A stretch of DNA of 29,017 bases from Bacteroidales bacterium. GTDB taxonomy: Bacteria > Bacteroidota > Bacteroidia > Bacteroidales > UBA12077. Shown here one piece after another: positions 1 through 6,419 of the stretch. Made by a program: the position numbers and the translations under genes. The DNA is taken from the NCBI GenBank assembly GCA_030156305.1, contig JASGMZ010000009.1:1-29017 (forward strand). Reading direction: 5' to 3'. Position 1 is the first letter of the stretch, and each line of letters opens with the position of its first letter. The notes under the pieces are model-generated. The model saw only the letters and a program-made list of their open reading frames with translations. It was not told the origin of the DNA and did not search any database.

Positions 1-1
1 A

Positions 2-922
2 TTGAAAAAAGCTTTAGTTGATAAAGATACATCAGTTAAATTACCTATGACGACTTCCTGTTCGCCAGGATGGGTTAAATTCATTGAGCATATGTATCCT
101 GAGTATCTTGAGAATGTTTCTACCTGTAAATCACCACAACAAATGTTTGGTGCTCTTGCAAAAACATATTATGCACAGAAAAAAGGAATAGATCCTTCTA
201 AGGTTGTAAGTGTATCCATCATGCCGTGTACAGCTAAGAAATTCGAAGCAAATAGGCCTGAAATGCGTGATAGCGGATATCAGGATGTGGATCTTGGGCT
301 TACTACCCGCGAACTCGCGGTTATGATTAAGCAGGCTGGTATTGATTTCCAAAAGTTGCCAGACGAAAGATTTGACAGCCTGATGGGTGAATCTTCTGGT
401 GCGGGTGTTATCTTTGGTGCTACCGGAGGTGTTATGGAAGCTGCATTGCGTACTGCTTACGAAATTGTAACCGGACGCGAAGTACCGTTTGATAATTTAA
501 ATATTACCCCTGTACGTGGTATGGAAGGTGTTCGCGAAGCAGCCATTAAAATTGAAAATACAAAACCTGAATGGGATTTCATGGAAGGAGTAGAACTTAA
601 AACAGTGGTTGCCCATGGTTTGACCAATGCCCATAAAGTGATGGAAGCTGTGAAAAGCGGAAAAGCCGACTGGCATTTTATTGAAATTATGGCTTGTCCC
701 GGAGGATGTCTTGGTGGTGGTGGACAACCTATCCCAACAACTCCCGAAATACGTCAAAAACGTGCCGAAGCAATTTATCGTGAAGACGAAGGAATGCCTA
801 TCCGTAAATCACACGAGAATCCGGAAATTCAACAAATCTATAAAGACTTTCTTGGTGAGCCACTCAGCCACAAGTCGCATGAGTTATTACATACTCATTA
901 TCAACCAAGAAAGAGATACTAA
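2..922 (+). CDS. [FeFe]-hydrogenase catalytic subunit HydA/HndD, 3' part (cut by window edge)
   Basis: C-terminal ~306 residues of a group-A [FeFe]-hydrogenase H-cluster domain; the real start and the N-terminal iron-sulfur domains lie outside the window. The L2 motif (SIMPCTAKKFEA), the MGESSGAG..FGATGGVMEAALR segment and the L3 motif (IMACPGGCLGGGGQP) are intact, and the KSHENP and HELLH tail is typical of the family. L1 reads TTSCSPGW: the usual TSCCP has Ser at the second Cys, which in Clostridium pasteurianum CpI (C300) ligates the H-cluster cubane. The Ser319-equivalent of the proton path is kept. It is the last gene of an upstream operon, ending at the terminator at 945-971. It is not identical to the complete hydA at 8231. 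Family assignment is firm; activity is uncertain because of the L1 change. Confidence 0.93.
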   Translation: MKKALVDKDTSVKLPMTTSCSPGWVKFIEHMYPEYLENVSTCKSPQQMFGALAKTYYAQKKGIDPSKVVSVSIMPCTAKKFEANRPEMRDSGYQDVDLGLTTRELAVMIKQAGIDFQKLPDERFDSLMGESSGAGVIFGATGGVMEAALRTAYEIVTGREVPFDNLNITPVRGMEGVREAAIKIENTKPEWDFMEGVELKTVVAHGLTNAHKVMEAVKSGKADWHFIEIMACPGGCLGGGGQPIPTTPEIRQKRAEAIYREDEGMPIRKSHENPEIQQIYKDFLGEPLSHKSHELLHTHYQPRKRY

Positions 923-944
923 GAAAAATTGTTTAAATTTATTG

Positions 945-971
945 AAGGATAGCGTTTTGCTATCCTTTTTT
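945..971 (+). terminator. Rho-independent terminator after partial hydA
   Basis: Perfect 9-bp stem AAGGATAGC / GCTATCCTT with a GTTTT loop, running into TTTTTT. It sits 23 bases after the hydA stop codon and separates that operon from the ResB pseudogene. Confidence 0.85.
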
Positions 972-1009
972 GTTGTATTTTTCCAATCATGGCCTTAAAC
1001 TCTTAATTG

Positions 1010-1812
1010 ATGAATACTAAAAAAAGTTTCTTTCTATTTTCATCCTGGTTTATGGGTGTTTTATTTATTGTTTTTGCTATAGCAATGGCTTTTGCTACTT
1101 TTTTTGAAAATGATTTTGGAGCGCAGGCTGCCCGTGAGTTGGTTTATAATACCTGGTGGTTTGAACTAATTTTTATTATAATGATAATTAACCTCGTGGG
1201 GCAGAATTTTCATATAAACTCTATCGTAAAAAGAAACTTACGACGTTAATATTTCATCTTTCTTTTGTTTTGATAATTATTGGAGTTGGAATTACCCGTT
1301 ATATTGGCTTTTGGGGGACAATGCATATCCGCTAGGGAGAGTAACAAAGCGAATGCTTATCCCGAGGCCGCTTTTTACATTTTTTTGTTAAAGATATCAA
1401 GGGAAATATCCTGGATTCAGATTTGCAGAAACTTACACTTACTCACGTTTCATGGGATAATTATAAATATTCAACTCATGTGGGAAATATGAATTTAACC
1501 CTTGAACTGGTAGATTATAAAATTATTTCTGATGGGAGAGGTGTTATCCATTTAATGTTAACTCATAATTAGAAAAAAGAAGATTTATATCTTTGGACTG
1601 GAGTAAATTACGTTACTAAACCTGTTGAAAAACAGATTGGGAAATATGTCATTGAGATTCTCTATCAACCTCAAATAATTGAGTTGCCTTTTTCGTTAAA
1701 ACTACAAGATTTTATACTCGAAAGATACCCCGGCTCCAGCAGCCCTTCATCGTATAAAAGGAATGTACTACTAATTGATCAACAAAATAATACCCGTTTT
1801 CCCTATTCTATT
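1010..1812 (+). pseudogene. Decayed ResB/CcsB-type cytochrome c biogenesis gene, 3' truncated
   Basis: The first ~80 codons encode two hydrophobic segments with the ATFFENDFG and YNTWWFELI motifs of the Bacteroidetes ResB-like part of cytochrome c biogenesis proteins. The frame then shifts near 1195-1210; the next frame continues with LTTLIFHLSFVLIIIGVGITRY and GFWGTMHIR, followed by an in-frame TAG at 1333, another shift near 1340, a TAG at 1570, and recognisable ResB sequence (LPFSLKLQDFILERYPGS, SPSSY) up to FPYSI. Homology stops exactly where the repeat at 1813 begins, and the rest of ResB and any CcsA part are absent. The several lesions plus truncation make this a clear pseudogene. The start is the ATG at 1010. 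Confidence 0.85.
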
Positions 1813-1867
1813 TAGTGCATCTTAGAAAACACCTGTTTTTTTTATTGACGTTTTCTTATAGCCACTA
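1813..1867 (+). repeat. Short copy (55 bp) of interspersed repeat, internally deleted
   Basis: Begins TAGTGCATCTTAGAAAACACC and ends GACGTTTTCTTATAGCCACTA. Both ends match the reverse complement of the 156-bp element at 11133-11288, whose central ~100 bp are missing here. The ends are imperfect inverted repeats of each other (TAGTG.....T.AGAAAAC), as in a MITE-like element with possible TA target. It cuts the ResB pseudogene. Confidence 0.75.
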
Positions 1868-1916
1868 CGTTAATGATAATTACTACTGTAGAACATATCG
1901 TAAATCTCCAGTAAAA

Positions 1917-1950
1917 AATATGTTATACAAAATACGTTGTAAAACATATT
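1917..1950. repeat. Inverted repeat AATATGTT / AACATATT in the promoter region
   Basis: AATATGTT at 1917-1924 and its complement AACATATT at 1943-1950 with an 18-base spacer; a further AACATAT lies at 1892. It is in the 1868-2126 intergenic region upstream of the Rex box. It may be an operator, but AT-rich DNA gives such repeats by chance. Apart from this, the Rex box and the -7 box, nothing else is seen in this stretch. Confidence 0.25.
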
Positions 1951-2025
1951 ACGTATAATAATATCTTATAACTCTGATTTCCAGTATTTAAAAATTATTA
2001 TACCAAGCCAATTGATAATATTTTA

Positions 2026-2043
2026 TTGTTAACAAATTCACAG
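2026..2043. promoter_or_regulatory. Predicted Rex operator upstream of the first hydrogenase operon
   Basis: TTGTTAACAAATTCACAG matches the Rex consensus TTGTKAANNNNTTMACAA in 13 of 14 fixed positions (last A is G). It lies 26 bp before the TATATTTG -7 box, the same distance as the perfect box at 15028. A rex gene is present at 22856. Repression by Rex when NADH is low is known for the family; the binding here is inferred. Confidence 0.7.
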
Positions 2044-2069
2044 TGTGAAAAAAATAACAAATAAATTTT

Positions 2070-2077
2070 TATATTTG
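2070..2077 (+). promoter_or_regulatory. Promoter -7 box (TATATTTG) of the first hydrogenase operon
   Basis: Perfect match to the Bacteroidetes -7 consensus TAnnTTTG, 49 bases before the ATG at 2127. No convincing -33 TTG at the normal distance; the predicted Rex box lies upstream. Confidence 0.6.
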
Positions 2078-2126
2078 CCGTTAAATTATAAATGATCTTT
2101 TGAATGATTGATTTAACACCATTTAA

Positions 2127-2471
2127 ATGAGAATAAAAGAGATAGTAGATATTATTAATGGAAAGGTTGTTTGTGGTAAGGAATGGGTGGATACCGAAGT
2201 ACAAAAAGGTTTTGCATCTGATTTAATGAGTGATGTACTAACACTCGATACCGATAACATCTTACTTATAACCGGTTTGGCAAATTTGCAGGCAATTCGT
2301 ACTGCTGAAATGTCTGATATCAAGTGTATTATTTTCGCAAGAAATAAAAAGGTATCACGGGAGATGATTGAACTTGCAGCAGAAAATCAAATGGTGTTAA
2401 TTGAATGTGCATGTTCTGTTTTTAAAACTGCCGGTGAGTTATACAAAGCCGGAATAAAGCCTGTATTTTAA
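2127..2471 (+). CDS. DRTGG-domain protein (first copy)
   Basis: A 114-residue soluble protein resembling the stand-alone DRTGG-domain proteins found in hydrogenase clusters of anaerobes. It starts MRIKEIVDIINGKVVCG, has the conserved GFASDLMSDVL segment and a hydrophobic core (NILLITGL, CIIFAR). It resembles the second copy at 4273 (shared pattern K.SDIVE..N..V..G, SDLLSDV). DRTGG domains often accompany nucleotide- or CBS-binding modules and are thought to have regulatory roles; the literal Asp-Arg-Thr-Gly-Gly motif is not present. First gene after the Rex-controlled promoter; its stop overlaps the next start by one base (TAATG), so translation is probably coupled. Biochemical function is unknown. 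Confidence 0.75.
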   Translation: MRIKEIVDIINGKVVCGKEWVDTEVQKGFASDLMSDVLTLDTDNILLITGLANLQAIRTAEMSDIKCIIFARNKKVSREMIELAAENQMVLIECACSVFKTAGELYKAGIKPVF

Positions 2472-2896
2472 TGGTTATGCATTTTGAATATGACATAGAA
2501 GGCGGTGATTTTTCAAAGGCAGGAAATGTTTCCAGTTTGTTGAAAAAAACATTAAAGCAACTGGTAGGCAATCATAAGATTGTAAAAAGAATTGTAGTTT
2601 CTATGTACGAAGCCGAAGTAAATGTGGTGGCTCATGCATATTCTGGAAAAGTGATCATTGATATTGATACCGATAAAATAAGTATACAGGTTAAAGACAA
2701 AGGGCCCGGAATAGAAGATATTGAACAGGCTATGCAGGATGGGTATTCAACAGCATCTGAAAAAGTTAGAGAAATGGGATTTGGTGCCGGAATGGGACTC
2801 TCTAATATCAAAAATAATTCGGATGAATTTGAACTAACCAGTAAATTAGGTGAGGGTACAGAATTGAAGATTGTGGCCTATTTGAAAAATTTATAA
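2471..2896 (+). CDS. RsbW-like ATP-binding protein (anti-sigma/GHKL kinase fold)
   Basis: 141 residues with a single HATPase_c domain of the RsbW type: N-box EAEVNVVAHA (N51), G1 box VKDKGPGI (residues 74-81) and G2 box GFGAGMGLSNI (103-113). There is no histidine-phosphoacceptor or sensor domain. RsbW-family proteins phosphorylate Ser/Thr of STAS-domain partners or bind sigma factors; no STAS protein or sigma factor is visible in the window, so the target is unknown. It lies between a DRTGG gene (1-base overlap) and the sensory hydrogenase-like gene at 2900 (3-base gap), an arrangement also found in hydrogenase clusters of Firmicutes and Thermotogae. A SpoIIE-type phosphatase, the usual opponent of RsbW kinases, is encoded at 11417-12601. 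Confidence 0.85.
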   Translation: MVMHFEYDIEGGDFSKAGNVSSLLKKTLKQLVGNHKIVKRIVVSMYEAEVNVVAHAYSGKVIIDIDTDKISIQVKDKGPGIEDIEQAMQDGYSTASEKVREMGFGAGMGLSNIKNNSDEFELTSKLGEGTELKIVAYLKNL

Positions 2897-2899
2897 GCT

Positions 2900-4252
2900 A
2901 TGGAAAATAAAGCATTCCACCATGCATTAAAAATTCAAAAAGAACAGTGTATTGGGTGTTCACACTGCATGAATATTTGTCCTACAGAAGCTATTCGTGT
3001 CCGAAACGGCAAAGCCGAACTTTTTGAAAATCGTTGTATCGATTGTGGGGAGTGTTTTCGTGTATGCCCGGTAAATGCAATTATTATTGAACAGGATGAC
3101 TTTAATAAGATTTTTCAATACAAACATCGTATCGCCCTTTTACCAGCCGTATTTAGCGGACAATTTCCCGAAGAGGTTAAAACCTCGCAAATCTATGATG
3201 TATTAATCGATTTGGGATTTACAAATGTTTATGAGGTAGAACATGGTGTAGATTTACTCAAAGAGTCAATGCAAAAATTTGCTGAGAACAATAAAGAAAG
3301 CAAGCCTTTAATATCTTCCTTTTGTCCGGCTGTAATTCGTTTAATACAGGTCAAATTCCCGGCTATGGTTGAAAATATTATTTCATTGCATCCCCCATTG
3401 GATATAGCAGCTCTTTATTATAAAAAAAAGATTATGGATAAAGGGGTTGACGAATCGGATATCGGTATATTTTATGTAACTCCCTGTGCAGCTAAAATTG
3501 CTGCCATTAAAAGTCCGGTAGGAAATGAAAATTCTCCCATAAATGGAGTAATTAATATGGATTTTATTTTTAATAAAGTTTATACCAATATCCGCAGAGG
3601 AAATTTTCAAGCAGGTCAAAATGTGGAGAAAGAACAACTCTCACCCGAAGGGGTTTTGTGGAGCCTTACCAATGGAGAGATTGATAATATGGAAGGCCGG
3701 TGCCTGGCCATTGATGGAGTGCATAATGTAATCGACTTTTTAGAAAAGATTGAAAACGAGGAGATAAAGGATGTAGATTTTTTAGAGCTTAGAGCATGTG
3801 ACGAAAGTTGTGCCGGTGGAGTATTAACTACTAAAAACAGGTTTTTGACGGTTGAACGACTTAAAAAAAGAGCAAGTCAATACAAAAAAAACAAGAAAGG
3901 AAATCCGCAAAAGCAGATTTTAAATTATTATCCATTTTTAAAGGAAAATATATGCATTGGTAAAGTACACCCACGCTCTATGATGAAATTAGATGAAAAT
4001 ATGGCTGAGGCCATGAAGAAAATGCGACGGGTTAAGGAAATTATGAAATGTTTGCCCGGAGTGGATTGTGGCGCTTGTGGAGCACCTAATTGTCAAGCCT
4101 TGGCTGAAGATATTGTACAAGAAAGAGCAGTGATTAACCATTGTATATTTATTCAGAAAATTTTTGAGAAAAAAGGAATCCTTGAATGGGAACAATCATA
4201 TGAAATTATGAAAGAGATTTGGGGCGATGATAAATTAAATCGGAAGTGCTAA
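2900..4252 (+). CDS. Sensory/putative [FeFe]-hydrogenase-like protein with terminal FeS domain
   Basis: 450 residues. Two [4Fe-4S] ferredoxin motifs come first (C17/C20/C23/C27 and C46/C49/C52/C56), then a compact H-cluster domain, then a Cys domain of the PF04060 type (C390/C393/C398/C415). H-cluster motifs are strongly modified: L1 is SSFCP (F141 replaces the proton-relay Cys, ligand C142 kept), L2 is VTPCAAK (C196), L3 is RACDESCAGG (C300, C304). All four cubane ligands therefore remain, but the relay Cys is gone, as in sensory or putative (group C/D) hydrogenases. It has no PAS or kinase domain of its own and sits among RsbW-like, DRTGG, PHP and GHKL genes that may carry its output. Probably cytoplasmic. 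An H2 or redox-sensing role is inferred from the family. Confidence 0.88.
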   Translation: MENKAFHHALKIQKEQCIGCSHCMNICPTEAIRVRNGKAELFENRCIDCGECFRVCPVNAIIIEQDDFNKIFQYKHRIALLPAVFSGQFPEEVKTSQIYDVLIDLGFTNVYEVEHGVDLLKESMQKFAENNKESKPLISSFCPAVIRLIQVKFPAMVENIISLHPPLDIAALYYKKKIMDKGVDESDIGIFYVTPCAAKIAAIKSPVGNENSPINGVINMDFIFNKVYTNIRRGNFQAGQNVEKEQLSPEGVLWSLTNGEIDNMEGRCLAIDGVHNVIDFLEKIENEEIKDVDFLELRACDESCAGGVLTTKNRFLTVERLKKRASQYKKNKKGNPQKQILNYYPFLKENICIGKVHPRSMMKLDENMAEAMKKMRRVKEIMKCLPGVDCGACGAPNCQALAEDIVQERAVINHCIFIQKIFEKKGILEWEQSYEIMKEIWGDDKLNRKC

Positions 4253-4272
4253 AACTTAAAATATTTAGAGTT

Positions 4273-4620
4273 ATGAAAATATCAGATATTGTTGAACAGT
4301 TTAATTTAGAAGTTTTTAGTGGAAAAGAAGGATTAGCAAGAGAAGTTAAAGGAGGCTATGTTTCAGATTTATTGAGTGATGTTATGGGTAATTCAAAAGA
4401 GGGACAGCTTTGGATTACATTACAAACACATAAAAATGTGATGGCTATAGCATCGCTCAAAGATCTGGCAGCCGTAATTCTGGTTAAAAGCTTTAAACCT
4501 AACGAAGATACCGTTAAACAAAGTGAACTGGAGGGAGTACCTATCCTCGGAACTACAGAAAATACTTTTGAAATAACCGGTAAAATTTTTCAGTATCTAA
4601 AAGAAAATGAAATTATTTAA
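4273..4620 (+). CDS. DRTGG-domain protein (second copy)
   Basis: 115 residues from the ATG at 4273 (an upstream in-frame start at 4246 would overlap the previous gene and adds unrelated residues). MKISDIVEQFNLEVFSG and GGYVSDLLSDVMG match the pattern of the first copy at 2127. The C-terminal half (AAVILVKSF, VPILGTTENTFEITGKIF) forms the usual alternating beta/alpha pattern. Position between the sensory hydrogenase-like gene and the PHP gene, with a 14-base overlap into the latter, points to coordinated production. Exact biochemical role unknown. Confidence 0.75.
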   Translation: MKISDIVEQFNLEVFSGKEGLAREVKGGYVSDLLSDVMGNSKEGQLWITLQTHKNVMAIASLKDLAAVILVKSFKPNEDTVKQSELEGVPILGTTENTFEITGKIFQYLKENEII

Positions 4621-5350
4621 GGCTGATTTACATACACATACTGTGCTTTCGCCATGTGGCGATTTGGAGATGAGCCCTTTACATATTGTTACCAAAGCAA
4701 AAGAAAAAGGAATAGATATACTGGGCATTACCGACCATAACAGTACAAAAAACTGTAAAGCTGTTGAAGAGGTTGCACAAAGACAAGGGCTCTTTATTTT
4801 AAAAGGAGCAGAGGTAAATACAAAAGAAGAAGTACACTGTCTTGCGTTTTTTGAAAAAGATGATGAATTATTTGAATTTCAGCTATATATGGATGCGTGT
4901 TTGCCTAAAATCAAAAATGACATTAAAAAGTTTGGCTATCAGGTAGTGGTTGATCAAAATGAAAATATCATTGAACAGGTTGACTGGCTGTTGATCTCGG
5001 CCCTTGATGCCAGTATCGGTCAAGTTGAAAAAAAAGTACATGAACTACATGGAATTTTTATTCCGGCTCATATTGATCGGAGCAGATATTCGATTATTAG
5101 CCAGCTGGGTTTTGTTCCTGATGATTTAAATTTTGATGCACTGGAGCTTTCAAAGTTTATGACCAGAAATGAATTTGTGATAAATAATAATTATCTGGCG
5201 GACTATCCTTTTATCCAAAGTTCTGATGCTCATTTTGTGGATAATATTGGAGATATTACCACAGTCTTTAAGCTACAGAATCTTTCATTTGGTGAAATCA
5301 GGAAGGCTTTAAAATCCAAAAATAACAGAAAAGTGATTGTAAATGAATAA
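4607..5350 (+). CDS. PHP-domain metal-dependent phosphoesterase
   Basis: 247 residues. The PHP metal-binding motifs are visible: DLHTHT (H9, H11), ITDHN (D43, H44), GAEVNT (E69), VHCLAFF (H77), IPAHIDRS and SSDAHF near the C-terminus. PHP domains hydrolyse phosphoester bonds in nucleotides or phosphoproteins; this short stand-alone form is typical of the regulatory gene set next to bifurcating hydrogenases. It overlaps the DRTGG gene upstream by 14 bases and the ATPase gene downstream by 8 bases. Substrate unknown; dephosphorylation of a partner protein or a nucleotide signal is possible. Confidence 0.85.
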   Translation: MKLFKADLHTHTVLSPCGDLEMSPLHIVTKAKEKGIDILGITDHNSTKNCKAVEEVAQRQGLFILKGAEVNTKEEVHCLAFFEKDDELFEFQLYMDACLPKIKNDIKKFGYQVVVDQNENIIEQVDWLLISALDASIGQVEKKVHELHGIFIPAHIDRSRYSIISQLGFVPDDLNFDALELSKFMTRNEFVINNNYLADYPFIQSSDAHFVDNIGDITTVFKLQNLSFGEIRKALKSKNNRKVIVNE

Positions 5351-5888
5351 TTTATCGATGCACATATTAGATATTGTACAAAATTCAATCTCCGGAGGAG
5401 CATCTTTTATTGAGATAAGAATTAATGTGCAAACCGATAAGAATGTTTTTGAGATTACTATTGTTGACAATGGATGCGGGATAGATGAAGAAATGTTGAG
5501 TCATGTTACAGATCCATATACAACCACCCGAACCACCCGAAAGGTTGGTTTGGGTTTACCTTTATTAAAACATACTGCCGAGCAGGCTAATGGTTATATA
5601 AAAGTTTATTCCGAAAAAGATTACGGAACAAAAGTATATGCTGTATTGCAGAATGATCATATCGATCGGCCTGATTTGGGTGATATTGCCGGAACTATTG
5701 TTTTACTGGCAACAGCAAATCCAAAAATTGAAATCAAATATATTCATCGGGTAAATGATAAACAATATATTTTCGAAACACGAGAAATTAAAGAGGTTCT
5801 TGAAGGAATACCTCTTAATGAACCGAAAATTCGAAACTATTTAAAAGAAATGATTAGTGAAAATATAAATGAGTTATATGTTATGTAG
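5343..5888 (+). CDS. GHKL-type ATP-binding protein (histidine-kinase-like ATPase)
   Basis: 181 residues. The N-terminal half is a HATPase_c domain: N-box HILDIVQNSISGGAS (N14), G1 box IVDNGCGID (residues 40-48) and KVGLGLPLLKHTAEQ (67-81). There is no DHp domain with phospho-acceptor His. The C-terminal ~75 residues have an unassigned alpha/beta pattern. This type occurs in hydrogenase-linked regulatory clusters with PHP and DRTGG proteins. It overlaps the PHP gene by 8 bases; the following 106 bases separate it from hndB and contain a tandem ATTTTTAATG repeat but no clear promoter or terminator, so read-through into the structural genes is likely. Function as kinase or ATP-dependent switch is inferred. 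Confidence 0.82.
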   Translation: MNNLSMHILDIVQNSISGGASFIEIRINVQTDKNVFEITIVDNGCGIDEEMLSHVTDPYTTTRTTRKVGLGLPLLKHTAEQANGYIKVYSEKDYGTKVYAVLQNDHIDRPDLGDIAGTIVLLATANPKIEIKYIHRVNDKQYIFETREIKEVLEGIPLNEPKIRNYLKEMISENINELYVM

Positions 5889-5994
5889 CATTAAGGTTTT
5901 ACAACATCTAATTTTTAATGATTTTTAATGATGGTTACCATAATTTTATCAAATATTTACAAAGTAAATTAACTATTTTAAAACTATAATTAAC

Positions 5995-6408
5995 ATGGCA
6001 AAAATCAAAACATTAGCAGATCTAAAGAAGATGAGAGAAGATTTGCAGTCAAAGGTAGACTTGAGGGAAAAAGCAGACAGTCCTGAAAGCTACGTTCAGA
6101 TTAAAGTTGGTATGGCTACCAGTGGCATTGCTTCCGGAGCAAAAGAAGTAATGGATTTTTTGATTGAAGCTTTAGAGAAAAGAAATATCGAAGCTGTGGT
6201 TAGTCAAACCGGCGATATGGGTTATTGTTTCGCCGAACCTACCATTGAGGTACAAAAACCGGGTGAAGAACCTATTGTTTTTGGTTATGTAGATATTAAA
6301 AAAGCAGACGAGATTATTGAAAAATACATTAAACGTGGTGAACTTGTAGATGGAATTATTCCACAAAACTACCAGGTAATTGATGATAAAGACAATAAAA
6401 AAGCATAG
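5995..6408 (+). CDS. hndB: HndB-like (thioredoxin-like [2Fe-2S] ferredoxin family) hydrogenase subunit
   Basis: 137 residues with a thioredoxin-like ferredoxin fold like NADP-reducing hydrogenase subunit HndB: a helical start (LADLKKMREDLQSKV), then VGMATSGIASGAKEVMDF, TGDMGYCFAEPTIEV and DIKKADEIIEKYIKRGE. In HndB relatives I know, the motifs usually read MATCGIASGA and TGC.G.C; here the positions are S43, D74 and C78, so at most one cluster ligand remains and a [2Fe-2S] cluster is unlikely. It may be structural. The gene is the first of the structural set hndB-hydB-hydA-hydC; its stop codon overlaps the strong Shine-Dalgarno sequence of hydB. Confidence 0.82.
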   Translation: MAKIKTLADLKKMREDLQSKVDLREKADSPESYVQIKVGMATSGIASGAKEVMDFLIEALEKRNIEAVVSQTGDMGYCFAEPTIEVQKPGEEPIVFGYVDIKKADEIIEKYIKRGELVDGIIPQNYQVIDDKDNKKA

Positions 6409-6412
6409 GAGG
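6407..6412 (+). promoter_or_regulatory. Strong Shine-Dalgarno AGGAGG for hydB
   Basis: AGGAGG overlaps the hndB stop codon and lies 7 bases before the hydB ATG at 6420. Such sequences are rare in Bacteroidetes, so it both fixes the start and is unusual. Confidence 0.8.
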
Positions 6413-6419
6413 ATATAAA

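Noticed and set aside
681..998. 105-codon plus-strand frame overlapping the end of hydA
   Set aside because: Out of frame with clear HydA motifs and it spans the terminator hairpin.
1280..1492. Open frame of 70 codons after the ResB start
   Set aside because: It is a wrong-frame reading of the ResB pseudogene; the homologous frame is a different one.
5889..5994. Separate promoter for hndB-hydB-hydA-hydC
   Set aside because: The gap has a tandem ATTTTTAATG and a small palindrome ATTTAC-AAA-GTAAAT (5955-5969) but no TAnnTTTG box, Rex box or terminator; continuity with the upstream genes is simpler.
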